Below the pieces are notes generated by a model that saw only the letters and a list, made by a program, of their open reading frames with translations, made no database searches and had not been told where the DNA came from. Source: an uncultured Lachnospiraceae bacterium (GTDB lineage Bacteria; Bacillota; Clostridia; Lachnospirales; Lachnospiraceae). From it: 64,000 nt of DNA. Of this stretch, positions 35,881 to 44,370 are shown piece after piece. The DNA is taken from NCBI GenBank assembly GCA_951800145.1, contig CATOJE010000003.1, forward strand, positions 1-64,000, in the 5' to 3' direction. Position numbers and translations under genes: made by a program. Numbering within the stretch: position 1 is the first letter of the stretch; each line of letters begins with the position of its first letter.

Positions 35881-35968
35881 ACATAGTATCATTTCTTAGT
35901 TAATTTGCCAACATCCTTTTCTTGACTGAGAAAATCATCTTTGCTATACTTTTTTGTGAGGTGATGAA

Positions 35969-36328
35969 ATGGAGTTAAAAGACAGGCTTCAGATAATCTT
36001 AGATGAGCAGCACATCAAACAAAAGGACCTGGCCAATGCCATAAAGGTCACAGAAAGTTATATATCTAATATGTTAAATGGGAAGCGGAATAATCTGTCC
36101 GAATCCCTTGCCGTCCTGATCGAGCAGGCTTATGGATATTCTGCATACTGGGTGTTAACCGGCGAGGGAGACCGCTACGCCACCCAATCCACGAACTTGG
36201 AATTATCCCCCGCAAAAAAAAGGCTGATCTCAGAAATTGAAAAAATGTCTGAGTCAGACCTGAATGCGGTAAAGATATTCATTGATTCCCTGGATAAATA
36301 TAAGCGAGCGTTTCATGTAACAGACTAA
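35969..36328 (+). CDS. XRE-family regulator (second copy)
   Basis: The 119-residue protein has LQIILDEQHIKQKDLANAIK, VTESYISNMLNGK as helix-turn-helix and AYWVLTGEGDRYA, the same WxLxTGxG block as the neighbour. The C-terminal part (LISEIEKMSESDLNAVKIFI) is helical. A TTGACT-like box followed by TATACT lies just upstream, and GAGGTGAT is the ribosome site. Both XRE genes look like prophage-type regulators left in the chromosome. Confidence 0.85.
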   Translation: MELKDRLQIILDEQHIKQKDLANAIKVTESYISNMLNGKRNNLSESLAVLIEQAYGYSAYWVLTGEGDRYATQSTNLELSPAKKRLISEIEKMSESDLNAVKIFIDSLDKYKRAFHVTD

Positions 36329-36428
36329 AATTTTGTTAAATCTCCGTTAATTTCCCCTCTCCCCTATTGCCCCTTTCCTATTTCTATATTATACTGAAGG
36401 ATATTTCTTTTGAAAGGACTCGTATCAT

Positions 36429-37964
36429 TTGACTATTAAGAAAAAATTAAAGGAAAAGTGGCAGGAAGCCCTCCAGGCGGTTCTGCCGATTATCGCGATC
36501 GTTCTCTTTTTATGCTTCACTGTGGCCCCCATCTCACCAAGCATCCTGCTGTGCTTCCTTATGGGGGCTGTTTTGATTTTAGCCGGCATGATGTTTTTTA
36601 CCTTGGGGGCGGAGATGGCCATGTCTCCTATGGGGGAGCGGGTGGGCTCCTGCCTGACGAAGAGCCGGAATCTGGCTTTGATTGTCATTATCTCCTTCCT
36701 CCTGGGCTTTATCGTCACCATCTCTGAGCCGGATCTTCAGGTTTTGGCCGGTCAGGTGCCGGCAGTGCCAAATATGGTTCTGATCCTGTCTGTGGCTGTG
36801 GGCGTGGGGGCGTTTTTAGTCCTTGCTCTGCTTCGAATGCTTTTTACCATCTCACTGCCTCCCTTGCTTTTAGGATGCTACGGGGTGATCTTTGCCCTGA
36901 CTCTTTTTGTCCCGAAGGATTTCTTAAGCATTGCCTTTGACTCCGGCGGCGTCACCACCGGGCCCATGACAGTTCCATTTATCATGGCTCTGGGCGTGGG
37001 CGTTTCTGCTATCCGGAATGACCGCCATTCCACGGATGACAGCTTCGGTCTGGTGGCTCTTTGTTCGGTGGGGCCTATCCTGGCAGTAATGCTTCTCAGC
37101 ATGATCTTCCGCCCGGAGGCTAGCGCTTCTGCCGCTCCCATTCTTTTAGATGTGAATGATTCCCGGCAGCTGGGACAGCTTTTTGCCTTTGGCCTTCCTA
37201 CCTACATGAAGGAGATTTTTCTCTCGCTCCTCCCCATCTTTTTATTTTTTATGATCTGCCAGGTGCTGATGTTAAGGCTTTCCCGCAGGAAGATGACGAA
37301 GATTTTAATCGGCCTTGCCTATACTTATACGGGGCTTGTATTGTTTTTAACTGGCGCCAATGTTGGCTTTATGCCAGCGGGAAATTATCTGGGGCAGGTG
37401 CTGGCGTCCCGGCGGCACCCGGAAATCCTCATCCCCATCGCCATGGTGATCGGCTACTTTATCGTGAAGGCAGAGCCTGCGGTGTATGTGTTAAATAAAC
37501 AGGTGGAGGAGATCACCGACGGCGCTATCTCTGCCCGGGCTATGGGCTATGGCCTTTCCATCGGGGTTTCCATTTCCTTAGGGCTCTCTATGGTGCGGGT
37601 TCTCTCCGGGATCTCTATCCTTTGGTTTCTGGTCCCGGGCTATGCCGCCGCCCTGCTGATTTCTTTCTTTGTGCCCAAGATCTATACTGCCATTGCCTTT
37701 GACTCTGGCGGGGTTGCCTCCGGCCCTATGACTGCTGCCTTTCTCCTTCCTCTGGCTCAGGGAGCTTGTATTGCGGTGGGAGGTAATATTATCACCGATG
37801 CCTTCGGCGTGGTGGCCATGGTGGCTATGACGCCGTTAATTACCATCCAGGTAATGGGACTGTCTGCCAAGCTTCTGGAAAAGCGCCGGCAGCGATTGGC
37901 TGCCTCGGAGCCCTTTGCCCTGGCCTTTGACCAGCTGGAGGAGGATGCGATTATTGAATTGTAA
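36429..37964 (+). CDS. DUF1538 membrane protein (UmpAB-like putative antiporter)
   Basis: The 511-residue protein contains two homologous DUF1538 halves, each with about six membrane segments and a repeated motif: AFDSGGVTTGPMTVPFIMAL near 170 and AFDSGGVASGPMTAAFLLPL near 420. Each half also has an SEPDLQVL or AEPAVYVL segment. In Halomonas the two-gene form was reported as a sodium-proton-type antiporter; here both halves are fused. It starts with TTG behind AAAGGA. The next gene, 9 bases downstream, encodes a PII-like protein, which probably gates the transporter. Substrate is unknown in Firmicutes. Confidence 0.85.
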   Translation: MTIKKKLKEKWQEALQAVLPIIAIVLFLCFTVAPISPSILLCFLMGAVLILAGMMFFTLGAEMAMSPMGERVGSCLTKSRNLALIVIISFLLGFIVTISEPDLQVLAGQVPAVPNMVLILSVAVGVGAFLVLALLRMLFTISLPPLLLGCYGVIFALTLFVPKDFLSIAFDSGGVTTGPMTVPFIMALGVGVSAIRNDRHSTDDSFGLVALCSVGPILAVMLLSMIFRPEASASAAPILLDVNDSRQLGQLFAFGLPTYMKEIFLSLLPIFLFFMICQVLMLRLSRRKMTKILIGLAYTYTGLVLFLTGANVGFMPAGNYLGQVLASRRHPEILIPIAMVIGYFIVKAEPAVYVLNKQVEEITDGAISARAMGYGLSIGVSISLGLSMVRVLSGISILWFLVPGYAAALLISFFVPKIYTAIAFDSGGVASGPMTAAFLLPLAQGACIAVGGNIITDAFGVVAMVAMTPLITIQVMGLSAKLLEKRRQRLAASEPFALAFDQLEEDAIIEL

Positions 37965-37973
37965 GGAGAATCT

Positions 37974-38663
37974 ATGAGTGAATTATACATGATGGCCACC
38001 ATCAGCGACCGGAACCAGACCCGGCGCTTTCTGGCCTTTTATAAGGATTACGGCATTACCGTAACCCTGCTCACCCTGGGACGGGGGACCGCTGCCTCCG
38101 AGGTGCTGGATTCCTTTGGCCTGGAGGCCACGGAGAAGGCGATCCTTTTCGCTTTTCTCACCGGCACCCAGTGGAGGGCGGTGAAAACCGGCCTCCAGCG
38201 GCAGATCAAGATCGATATCCCCGGCAGCGGGATTGCCTTTATCCTGCCTATGAGCAGCATCGGAGGGAAAAAGCAGCTTCAATATCTCACGGAGGGCCGT
38301 GAATTTCAAAAGGGAGAGGAGAGCACCTTGAAGGATACAGTCTATGAGCTTCTGGTAGTGATTGCCAATGAAGGATATTCGGAAATGATTATGGACGCGG
38401 CCAGGAAGGAGAATGCCCCCGGCGGGACTATCATCCACGCCAAGGGAACGGGCACAGAAAAAGCCCGGAAATTCCTGGGCTTTTCTATCGCAGTGGAGAA
38501 GGAAATGATTTTTATGGTGACCCGGCGGGAGAGCAAGAACGCCATCATGAAGTCTATCATGGACGCCGCCGGACTGGAGAGCGAGGCCAGAGCCATCGTG
38601 TTCTCCCTGCCGGTGACGGACACGGCGGGGATGCGGCTCATCGAGGAGGCGGAGCAGGGATAA
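37974..38663 (+). CDS. Tandem PII-like regulatory protein paired with DUF1538
   Basis: The 229-residue protein appears to be two ferredoxin-like PII-type repeats. The second has AARKENAPGGTIIHAKGTGT, which resembles the T-loop region of PII proteins, and the first has the parallel TLGRGTAASEVLDSFGLEAT. GlnB-type PII proteins are half this length. It follows the DUF1538 gene by 9 bases with AAGGAG as ribosome site, so a transporter-regulator pair is likely, as with GlnK-AmtB. The nucleotide or metabolite sensed cannot be read from sequence. Confidence 0.78.
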   Translation: MSELYMMATISDRNQTRRFLAFYKDYGITVTLLTLGRGTAASEVLDSFGLEATEKAILFAFLTGTQWRAVKTGLQRQIKIDIPGSGIAFILPMSSIGGKKQLQYLTEGREFQKGEESTLKDTVYELLVVIANEGYSEMIMDAARKENAPGGTIIHAKGTGTEKARKFLGFSIAVEKEMIFMVTRRESKNAIMKSIMDAAGLESEARAIVFSLPVTDTAGMRLIEEAEQG

Positions 38664-38677
38664 TCAGCCTGCTCTCC

Positions 38678-40057
38678 TCACCGCTTTCCCTTCTCATATT
38701 CTTTTAAATCTTCTAGCGCCTTTCCTGACAGCGGGAACAGGATGCTCATGTTAAAGATGGTCATTAATCCCACCCCGATATCCCCCAGATCCCACACAAA
38801 GGTATAGGCCGCCAGGCCGCCGATGTACAGCATGACCAGCGCCAGCACCTTGTACAGCGTCTGGGAGGTCCAGTTATCCCCGAAAAGGTAGGCCACATTG
38901 GGCCTGGCATAAAATAAAATCCCGATAAAGGTGGAGAAGCTGAAGAGCCATAAAATCACAGCGATAAAGATCACCCCAAATCCGCCCATGTGATACTCCA
39001 TGGCCTTTTGGAGCAGATCCATCCCTTCCAGTCCTTCGGTCAGGCCGGCAGGAGCCAGAAGCATAATCATGGCAGAGCAGCTGCAGATCACGATGGTATC
39101 GATAAATACGCCAAAGGCCTGTAGCAGCCCCTCCTTCGCCGGACTGCTGATATCCGCCGCGGCCGCGGCGCAGGGAGCGGAGCCAGAGCCGGCTTCATTG
39201 GAAAAAAGCCCACGCTTGGCGCCGTTCATCAGCACTGCCCCGAAGCCGCCGGCCACTGCCTGGCGCAGGCCGAAGGCCTCCTGAAGGATTCTGGAAAACA
39301 CAGCCGGCAGCTGTCCCACATTTTTAATGATAATAAACAGGGTGATCAGGAAATAGCAGCCTGCCATAATGGGCACGATCACATCCAGCACCTTCACCGT
39401 GGCATTTTTCCGAAGCACGATCACACCGGCCACTGCTACCAGGACGATGGTGGTATACAGCGGCGGGATCCGAAAGGCATTTTCAAAGGCAGTGGAAACC
39501 GAGTTGCTGATCACCTGGCTGATCCCGCACCAGCAGAGCAGCCCGGACAGGGCAAAGAGCACTGCCAGCAGGGAACGCCGGTTGGTTCCCCGTTTCCTTT
39601 TCACATACTGGTGGATATAATAGGCTGGCCCGCCCCGGTAACCGCCGTAGAGCGGATCCTCCTCCTTATAAAGCTGTGCCAGGGTGGCTTCGATAAAGGC
39701 GGTGGAGGAGCCTAAAAGGGCGGTAATCCACATCCAGAACAGGGCGCCGGCCCCTCCGGCTGAGATGGCGGCCACCACCCCTACCAGATTCCCCATGCCC
39801 ACCCGGGTAGCTGTGGAGATCATCAGCGCCTGCATACCGGAGATGGATTTTTTTGACCCGGTCTTTTTCTCCACCGCGATCTTAAGCATGTCCGGAAACA
39901 GCCGGAAGGGAAGGAATCTGGTCCGGATGGTAAAGTATATTCCAGAAGGAATTAAAATTAAAACCAGCAGGGAAAGCCCCAGGCTGCTCCCTCCCGGCAA
40001 GGGGATACGAATCAAATCTCCCCACAAAGCATAATACACAAAACGAATGATATCCAT
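38678..40057 (-). CDS. Alanine/glycine:cation symporter (AgcS family)
   Basis: The 459-residue protein has the family start (GIYFTIRTRFLPFRLFPDML), the AgcS signature GMQALMISTATRVGMGNLVG and RGGPAYYI, with about eleven membrane segments. It imports alanine or glycine with sodium. The gene stands alone, convergent with the PII-like gene and divergent from a LysR regulator at 40.3 kb that probably controls it. GGGGG lies 7 bases before the ATG. Confidence 0.92.
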   Translation of the reverse strand: MDIIRFVYYALWGDLIRIPLPGGSSLGLSLLVLILIPSGIYFTIRTRFLPFRLFPDMLKIAVEKKTGSKKSISGMQALMISTATRVGMGNLVGVVAAISAGGAGALFWMWITALLGSSTAFIEATLAQLYKEEDPLYGGYRGGPAYYIHQYVKRKRGTNRRSLLAVLFALSGLLCWCGISQVISNSVSTAFENAFRIPPLYTTIVLVAVAGVIVLRKNATVKVLDVIVPIMAGCYFLITLFIIIKNVGQLPAVFSRILQEAFGLRQAVAGGFGAVLMNGAKRGLFSNEAGSGSAPCAAAAADISSPAKEGLLQAFGVFIDTIVICSCSAMIMLLAPAGLTEGLEGMDLLQKAMEYHMGGFGVIFIAVILWLFSFSTFIGILFYARPNVAYLFGDNWTSQTLYKVLALVMLYIGGLAAYTFVWDLGDIGVGLMTIFNMSILFPLSGKALEDLKEYEKGKR

Positions 40058-40084
40058 AGTTTGTTCCCCCGTAGCTATGCAATT

Positions 40085-40123
40085 CTTTGATACAGAACTT
40101 TGATACAGAACTTTGATACAGAA
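40085..40123. repeat. 13-bp perfect tandem repeat, three copies
   Basis: CTTTGATACAGAA is repeated three times without change in the leader of the symporter gene, 27 bases upstream of its start codon. It may be a slippage product or an operator array. Confidence 0.9.
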
Positions 40124-40198
40124 AGTATTTGCATCTTTCTCTCATTTAGTATATAGTAGATTCAAGCATCTGTAAAATCAATAAACATAATATATTCC

Positions 40199-40213
40199 AT
40201 CGAATTATTCGAT
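40199..40213. promoter_or_regulatory. LysR-type operator candidate
   Basis: ATCGAATTATTCGAT is a perfect 7-1-7 dyad with the T-N11-A form of LysR sites. It lies in the divergent gap between the AgcS and LysR genes. Confidence 0.5.
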
Positions 40214-40292
40214 GTATGCTGCTCGCACTCCCTCGGGCCATGCTCAGCAGCCCTCTTTGCAGTCCACGCCAAATAACAGAATGGAGGAGCCT

Positions 40293-41174
40293 ATGGATAT
40301 CCGGAATCTGAATACCTTCATTTACACCGCAGAGCTGTCCAGCTTTACAAAAGCTGCGGAAAGGCTGGGCTATTCCCAGTCCACCGTGTCCTTTCAGATC
40401 AAGCAGCTGGAGCAGGAGCTGGATACCCAGCTCTTTGAACGGATCAATCATACCATCGCCTTAACGGAGCGGGGCAGGGAGGTGCTTCGCTATGCCCAGC
40501 AGATCCTCCGCATTTCTCAGGAGTTAAATGAAGCTCTCCACGAAGAAAAAGCCATCCGTGGCCGGGTGCGCCTGGCCATGGCTGACTCGCTCTGTGATTC
40601 TCTTCTGGATGAAAAATTCGTGGATTTCCGCCGCCAGCATCCTGGCATTGCATTAAAGATCATCACAGCCGGAACCCAAGAGATGTTCCGGCTCATTGAC
40701 CATAATGAAGCCGATGCGATCTTAACCTTAGATAGCCATATTTATGATATGGAGTATGTCATCGTAAAGGAGGAGAGGGTGGGGGTCCATTTCGTGGCCC
40801 CGACAGAGCACCCTCTTGCAAGGGCCCCGGAGATTTCCATTCAGGAGCTGACGGATCAGCCCTTTATCCTCACGGAAAGGGGGATGAGCTACCGCCGGCT
40901 GATGGATGAGCGGCTGGCGGAGCTTTCCCTGGAAATCCACCCCATCCTGGAGCTGGGAAGTGCAAAGCTGATCTGCTCTCTGGTGGAGCAGGGCGCTGGT
41001 ATCTCCTTCCTGCCAGACTACGTAACCAGGCCGGAGGTAGAGGCCGGAAGGATGGTGTATCTTCCTGTAAAGAATTTCCAAATCCATCTGTGGAAGCAGC
41101 TCCTCTATCACCGGGATAAATGGATTTCCCCTCAGCTGGAGTCGGTGATGTGGTATTGTGCGGTGAATTTATGA
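40293..41174 (+). CDS. LysR-family transcriptional regulator
   Basis: The 293-residue protein has the N-terminal winged helix (MDIRNLNTFIYTAELSSFTK, AAERLGYSQSTVSFQIKQLE) and the effector-binding domain from about 90 (RGRVRLAMADSLCD) to the end. The ATG at 40293 follows GGAGG; the track start at 40212 is upstream of that site. It is divergent from the AgcS symporter gene, so amino-acid uptake is the likely target. Confidence 0.92.
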   Translation: MDIRNLNTFIYTAELSSFTKAAERLGYSQSTVSFQIKQLEQELDTQLFERINHTIALTERGREVLRYAQQILRISQELNEALHEEKAIRGRVRLAMADSLCDSLLDEKFVDFRRQHPGIALKIITAGTQEMFRLIDHNEADAILTLDSHIYDMEYVIVKEERVGVHFVAPTEHPLARAPEISIQELTDQPFILTERGMSYRRLMDERLAELSLEIHPILELGSAKLICSLVEQGAGISFLPDYVTRPEVEAGRMVYLPVKNFQIHLWKQLLYHRDKWISPQLESVMWYCAVNL

Positions 41175-41203
41175 TGTTTCCTACTTATATTATAACGCGG
41201 GCT

Positions 41204-42562
41204 TTAGAAATATTCCCTCAGCGCCCTGGCGGCCTGCCTCACCTCCTCCTCTGTGTTAAAGCAGGAGAAGCTGAACCGCACCGCCCCCTGCTCCCTGGTT
41301 CCCAGGGCTTCATGCATCAGCGGTGCGCAGTGCCCCCCGGAACGGGTGTAGATCCCATGCTCACTGGCCAGCCAGTCGCTTACCTCGCCGGAGTCCTCAT
41401 CCCCTAAGTTTAAGGTCACCATAGCTGCCCGGGGCCTCACTTCTCCTTCCATCCCAGGATTTCTGCAGCTCTGGCTTTTCTGCATATCCTTCCCATCTCC
41501 CTTCCCGGCTCGCTCATAGCTCTCATAATCTCCATAAAACCGGATGCCGGGAATCTCCTTCACCAAATGATAAAACAGCCTGGCGAGTTCCTCCTCTTTC
41601 CTTCGGATTGGCTCTGTCCCTCCATGCTCCTTAATCCACTGCAGGGCAGCCCTTAACCCGGCGATGCCATGGCCGTTTAAGGTTCCGGCCTCTAAAGCCA
41701 CGGGCATTTCCAGAGGATGCCTTTTGGAATAGGTCTGTATCCCGCTTCCGCCGGAAAGCAGAGGGGCGATCTTTAGTCCCCTTCTCACACATAAGCCCCC
41801 GGTTCCCTGGGGCCCCATCAGCCCCTTATGTCCGGTAAAACAGAGAATGTCGATCCCGTCCTTTTTCATGGATATGGGAAACACGCCTCCGGTCTGGGAA
41901 GCATCCACGATAAACACGGCCCCTGCCTTCTGGCACCACTGTCCCACCGTCCGGATGTCCTGGATATTCCCGGTGAGATTGGATCCATGGGTGAGGATCA
42001 CTGCCTTAACCCCCGGCACTATGGCCTGGCGCAGCTGCTCCATATCCAGCAGGCCTCTCCGGATTTTCCACGGCTCCTCTGTATCCGGCTGGTTCTTCCG
42101 GGATCCCCTGATGTCCGGCTGGTTCTCCCGGGAGCCCCTGATGTCCGGCTGCTTCTCTTGCATCTTTTGGGAGCCTTGGATGTTCTCCCAGCTCTCCTTC
42201 AGGCATCCCACCCGGGTAACCAGAACCCCCTGCTCCTCAAGCTGATACAAAGGCCGGAGGACGCTGTTATGCTCCAGCACGGTGGTCACTGCCCGGTCCC
42301 CCGGCTTTAGTACCCCTTTTATGGCCATATTCAGGCTTTCTGTGGAATTTGCCGTAAATGCCACCTGATCCGGCCCGTAGCCGTCAAATAGCTCATCCAC
42401 CAGCTGCCGGGTCTGGAGGATAACCCGGGCGCTCTCCAGAGCCGTCTCATAAGTCCCCCGGGAGCAGTTCCCCATGGTTCGTATGGCCTGGGCCACAGCC
42501 TCTGCCACCTCATCCGGCCGGTAGTAGCTGGTGGCTGCACTGTCCAAATAAATCATACTCAT
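41204..42562 (-). CDS. Cysteine-desulfurase-family aminotransferase (EF2568 type) of the selenium operon
   Basis: The 452-residue class V PLP enzyme starts MIYLDSAATSYYRPDEV and has the PLP-lysine region CFTGHKGLMGPQGTGGL and a C-terminal IYTRSGGHCAPLMH with the catalytic Cys loop. EF2568-type members accompany the orphan-SelD/molybdenum-hydroxylase gene set and are thought to mobilise sulfur or selenium. About residues 125-165 are an insertion containing a 10-residue repeat (QPDIRGSREN), not expected in the family. It is 4 bases downstream of the EF2563/YqeB gene and is the last gene of the operon. Confidence 0.88.
   Translation of the reverse strand: MSMIYLDSAATSYYRPDEVAEAVAQAIRTMGNCSRGTYETALESARVILQTRQLVDELFDGYGPDQVAFTANSTESLNMAIKGVLKPGDRAVTTVLEHNSVLRPLYQLEEQGVLVTRVGCLKESWENIQGSQKMQEKQPDIRGSRENQPDIRGSRKNQPDTEEPWKIRRGLLDMEQLRQAIVPGVKAVILTHGSNLTGNIQDIRTVGQWCQKAGAVFIVDASQTGGVFPISMKKDGIDILCFTGHKGLMGPQGTGGLCVRRGLKIAPLLSGGSGIQTYSKRHPLEMPVALEAGTLNGHGIAGLRAALQWIKEHGGTEPIRRKEEELARLFYHLVKEIPGIRFYGDYESYERAGKGDGKDMQKSQSCRNPGMEGEVRPRAAMVTLNLGDEDSGEVSDWLASEHGIYTRSGGHCAPLMHEALGTREQGAVRFSFSCFNTEEEVRQAARALREYF
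42087..42156. repeat. 30-bp in-gene tandem repeat in the aminotransferase
   Basis: Two 30-bp units (42087-42116 and 42117-42146) plus part of a third encode QPDIRGSREN, QPDIRGSRKN and a diverged unit. The period keeps the frame. It sits in a surface insertion of the enzyme. Confidence 0.8.
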
Positions 42563-42566
42563 TTCC

Positions 42567-43394
42567 TTATTTCCCCTGCTTTTCTTCCAGATAGAGGAGG
42601 CCCTCTAAAACGGATCCGGCGATGCATCTGGCCTTATCCGAAATGGTAAAGCAGTTTTCAAATTCTGATTCCCGTGGGTCGATATCTGCGATCTTCAATC
42701 CCTCAGTCACTGGATAACCGGAGCGGATCAGTCCCCGGAGAATTCCATCTAAGGAAGCATTCACCGTCACCTCCCCCTGTCCCGTCACCACCACCCCGAT
42801 GGGCTGGCCCTTCTTTACCTTATCCCCTATCTGGCAGAGTCCCCGAAGGATTCCCCTTGCAGGGGAGTGAATCACCCGCTCCTTCCCGAATCCGGCGATG
42901 ATTCCAGGAGTTCCGGTATTGGGAAGGGCGCTGCCATGTCCGATGATCCGGCCCAGATTATGGCCCCGCATGGTCTCGATCACCAGATCCACGTCCTTTC
43001 CTGCAAAGAATCCCGGCCCTAGGGCAATGGTCTTATCCGCCATATCCCGACTGGTTCCCAGATTTTTTTTCGCCAGAATACCGTCGATTAAGGCCCAGGG
43101 GCGCACGTTTTCCAGGATCCGGCACTCCGGATCCACCAAAAGCGCCACATCCCCTTTTGACAAAACCGCCCTTGCCTCCTCATAATCCTTTACATGGACG
43201 CACCGGACATTTTCCACCTCGCTGACTCCGTCATACACTGCCTCGGAAAAGGCCACATGCCTGCGGATAGCCGAGGGATACCCCGTCTCCAGCACCAGCA
43301 CCGGGTATCCGCAACGGTGAAGCTTATGAATCGTCCCGGTGGCGATGTCCCCGCCTCCCCGGACCATAATTAATTGACTGCTGCGTTCTGACAT
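42567..43394 (-). CDS. yqeB: EF2563/YqeB family selenium-dependent molybdenum hydroxylase system protein
   Basis: The 275-residue protein has the family start IMVRGGGDIATGTIHKLHRC, then ETGYPSAIRRHVAFSEAVYD and ETMRGHNLGRIIGHGSALPN, and a lipoyl-like C-terminal part (KVKKGQPIGVVVTGQGEV). EF2563/YqeB proteins are restricted to genomes with the Se-dependent molybdenum hydroxylase system and are thought to act in maturing its labile selenium-molybdenum cofactor. I chose the ATG at 43394; an in-frame extension to 43595 is open but has no family match and no clear ribosome site. It lies between yedF and the aminotransferase. Confidence 0.88.
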   Translation of the reverse strand: MSERSSQLIMVRGGGDIATGTIHKLHRCGYPVLVLETGYPSAIRRHVAFSEAVYDGVSEVENVRCVHVKDYEEARAVLSKGDVALLVDPECRILENVRPWALIDGILAKKNLGTSRDMADKTIALGPGFFAGKDVDLVIETMRGHNLGRIIGHGSALPNTGTPGIIAGFGKERVIHSPARGILRGLCQIGDKVKKGQPIGVVVTGQGEVTVNASLDGILRGLIRSGYPVTEGLKIADIDPRESEFENCFTISDKARCIAGSVLEGLLYLEEKQGK

Positions 43395-43581
43395 TTTCCT
43401 TGTATCCTTTCCTAAGTTCATCATTCTATCCAGTGTCTTGGCCGGATTATATTCAGCCAAGACATTAGCCCCATAGCTTCTCTCAGGCAATCCTTTTATT
43501 ACATCCTTCAGCAAATAGCTGTACCCGAAAGCAGGGCTTTTACAGGAAGCCCTGCTCCCTTCTGACGAAAAATCTGCCTGT

Positions 43582-44307
43582 CTAAGGCCGCACAAGCTTC
43601 CCCGCTCCGCTCATCCGTTCTGCTATCTCATACATATTAGTAACCGCTCCCACTGCCAGCTTTTCTCCCAGGCCATAATGGTTTAAGCAGGTGCCGCAGG
43701 TTAAGATCTCCACCCCCTGGGCCTGGAGTTCCTTCAAATCTTCCAGAGAATCGGAACCCTGACAGGAAAGCCTGGCTCCCCCATTATAGAGCAGAACCGT
43801 TCCCGGAAGCTTATCCTGTTTCGTCAGCGCATAGACAAAGCCCTTCATCAGCAGCCTTCCCAGAGTCTCATCCCCCTGTCCCATCTGATCCGAGGATAAT
43901 ACCACTACCATGCCCTTGTCCCGGATATCCGGCTGGCAGGAAATCTCGCCTTCCTCCTGCTCCCCCCTGACATCGCCGCTGTCCACAGCAGCTCCCTGCC
44001 CGGACATTACACTTTGCCCGGCATCTCCATTCTTCCCGGGCCCTGCGCTCTGCCCGGAGCTCCCGCTTTGAACAGGCCCATCCCCTGTCCCAGCTTGAAT
44101 CGACACCACAAACTCCTGACTGCTGATCCGTTCCGATGTGGATTCCAGCCCCTTATGGCTGGCAAGCTTCTTTAGATTCTGAACCGCAATCTCATTATCC
44201 ACTACCACCTCCACGATGGTTCCCGGCTCCGCCTTTTCCAGCGCCTTCTTCGCCTCAATCACAGGCAATGGGCACTGCTTTCCTCTCTCATCCAGTCTCA
44301 TATCCAT
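43582..44307 (-). CDS. yedF: YedF family selenium metabolism protein (TusA-like plus DsrE-like)
   Basis: The 241-residue protein has an N-terminal TusA/SirA domain (ERGKQCPLPVIEAKKALEKA, with the active Cys in the CPLP motif) and a C-terminal DsrE-like domain (GMVVVLSSDQMGQGDETLGR, GVEILTCGTCLNHYG). Between them is a Gly/Ser-rich linker of about 50 residues, longer than usual. YedF fusions co-occur with SelD and are proposed to carry selenium as a persulfide-like selenide. It lies 63 bases downstream of selD in the operon. Confidence 0.9.
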   Translation of the reverse strand: MDMRLDERGKQCPLPVIEAKKALEKAEPGTIVEVVVDNEIAVQNLKKLASHKGLESTSERISSQEFVVSIQAGTGDGPVQSGSSGQSAGPGKNGDAGQSVMSGQGAAVDSGDVRGEQEEGEISCQPDIRDKGMVVVLSSDQMGQGDETLGRLLMKGFVYALTKQDKLPGTVLLYNGGARLSCQGSDSLEDLKELQAQGVEILTCGTCLNHYGLGEKLAVGAVTNMYEIAERMSGAGKLVRP

Positions 44308-44370
44308 CTCTCCATTTCTAAATCATTTTTTCATCAGCTGCCGGCTTGCCCTATCTGGCCGCCATTTTTT

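Noticed and set aside
43395-43595. 67-residue N-terminal extension of the EF2563/YqeB protein
   Set aside because: The frame is open but family members start near residue MVRGGGD, and no ribosome site supports the longer form.
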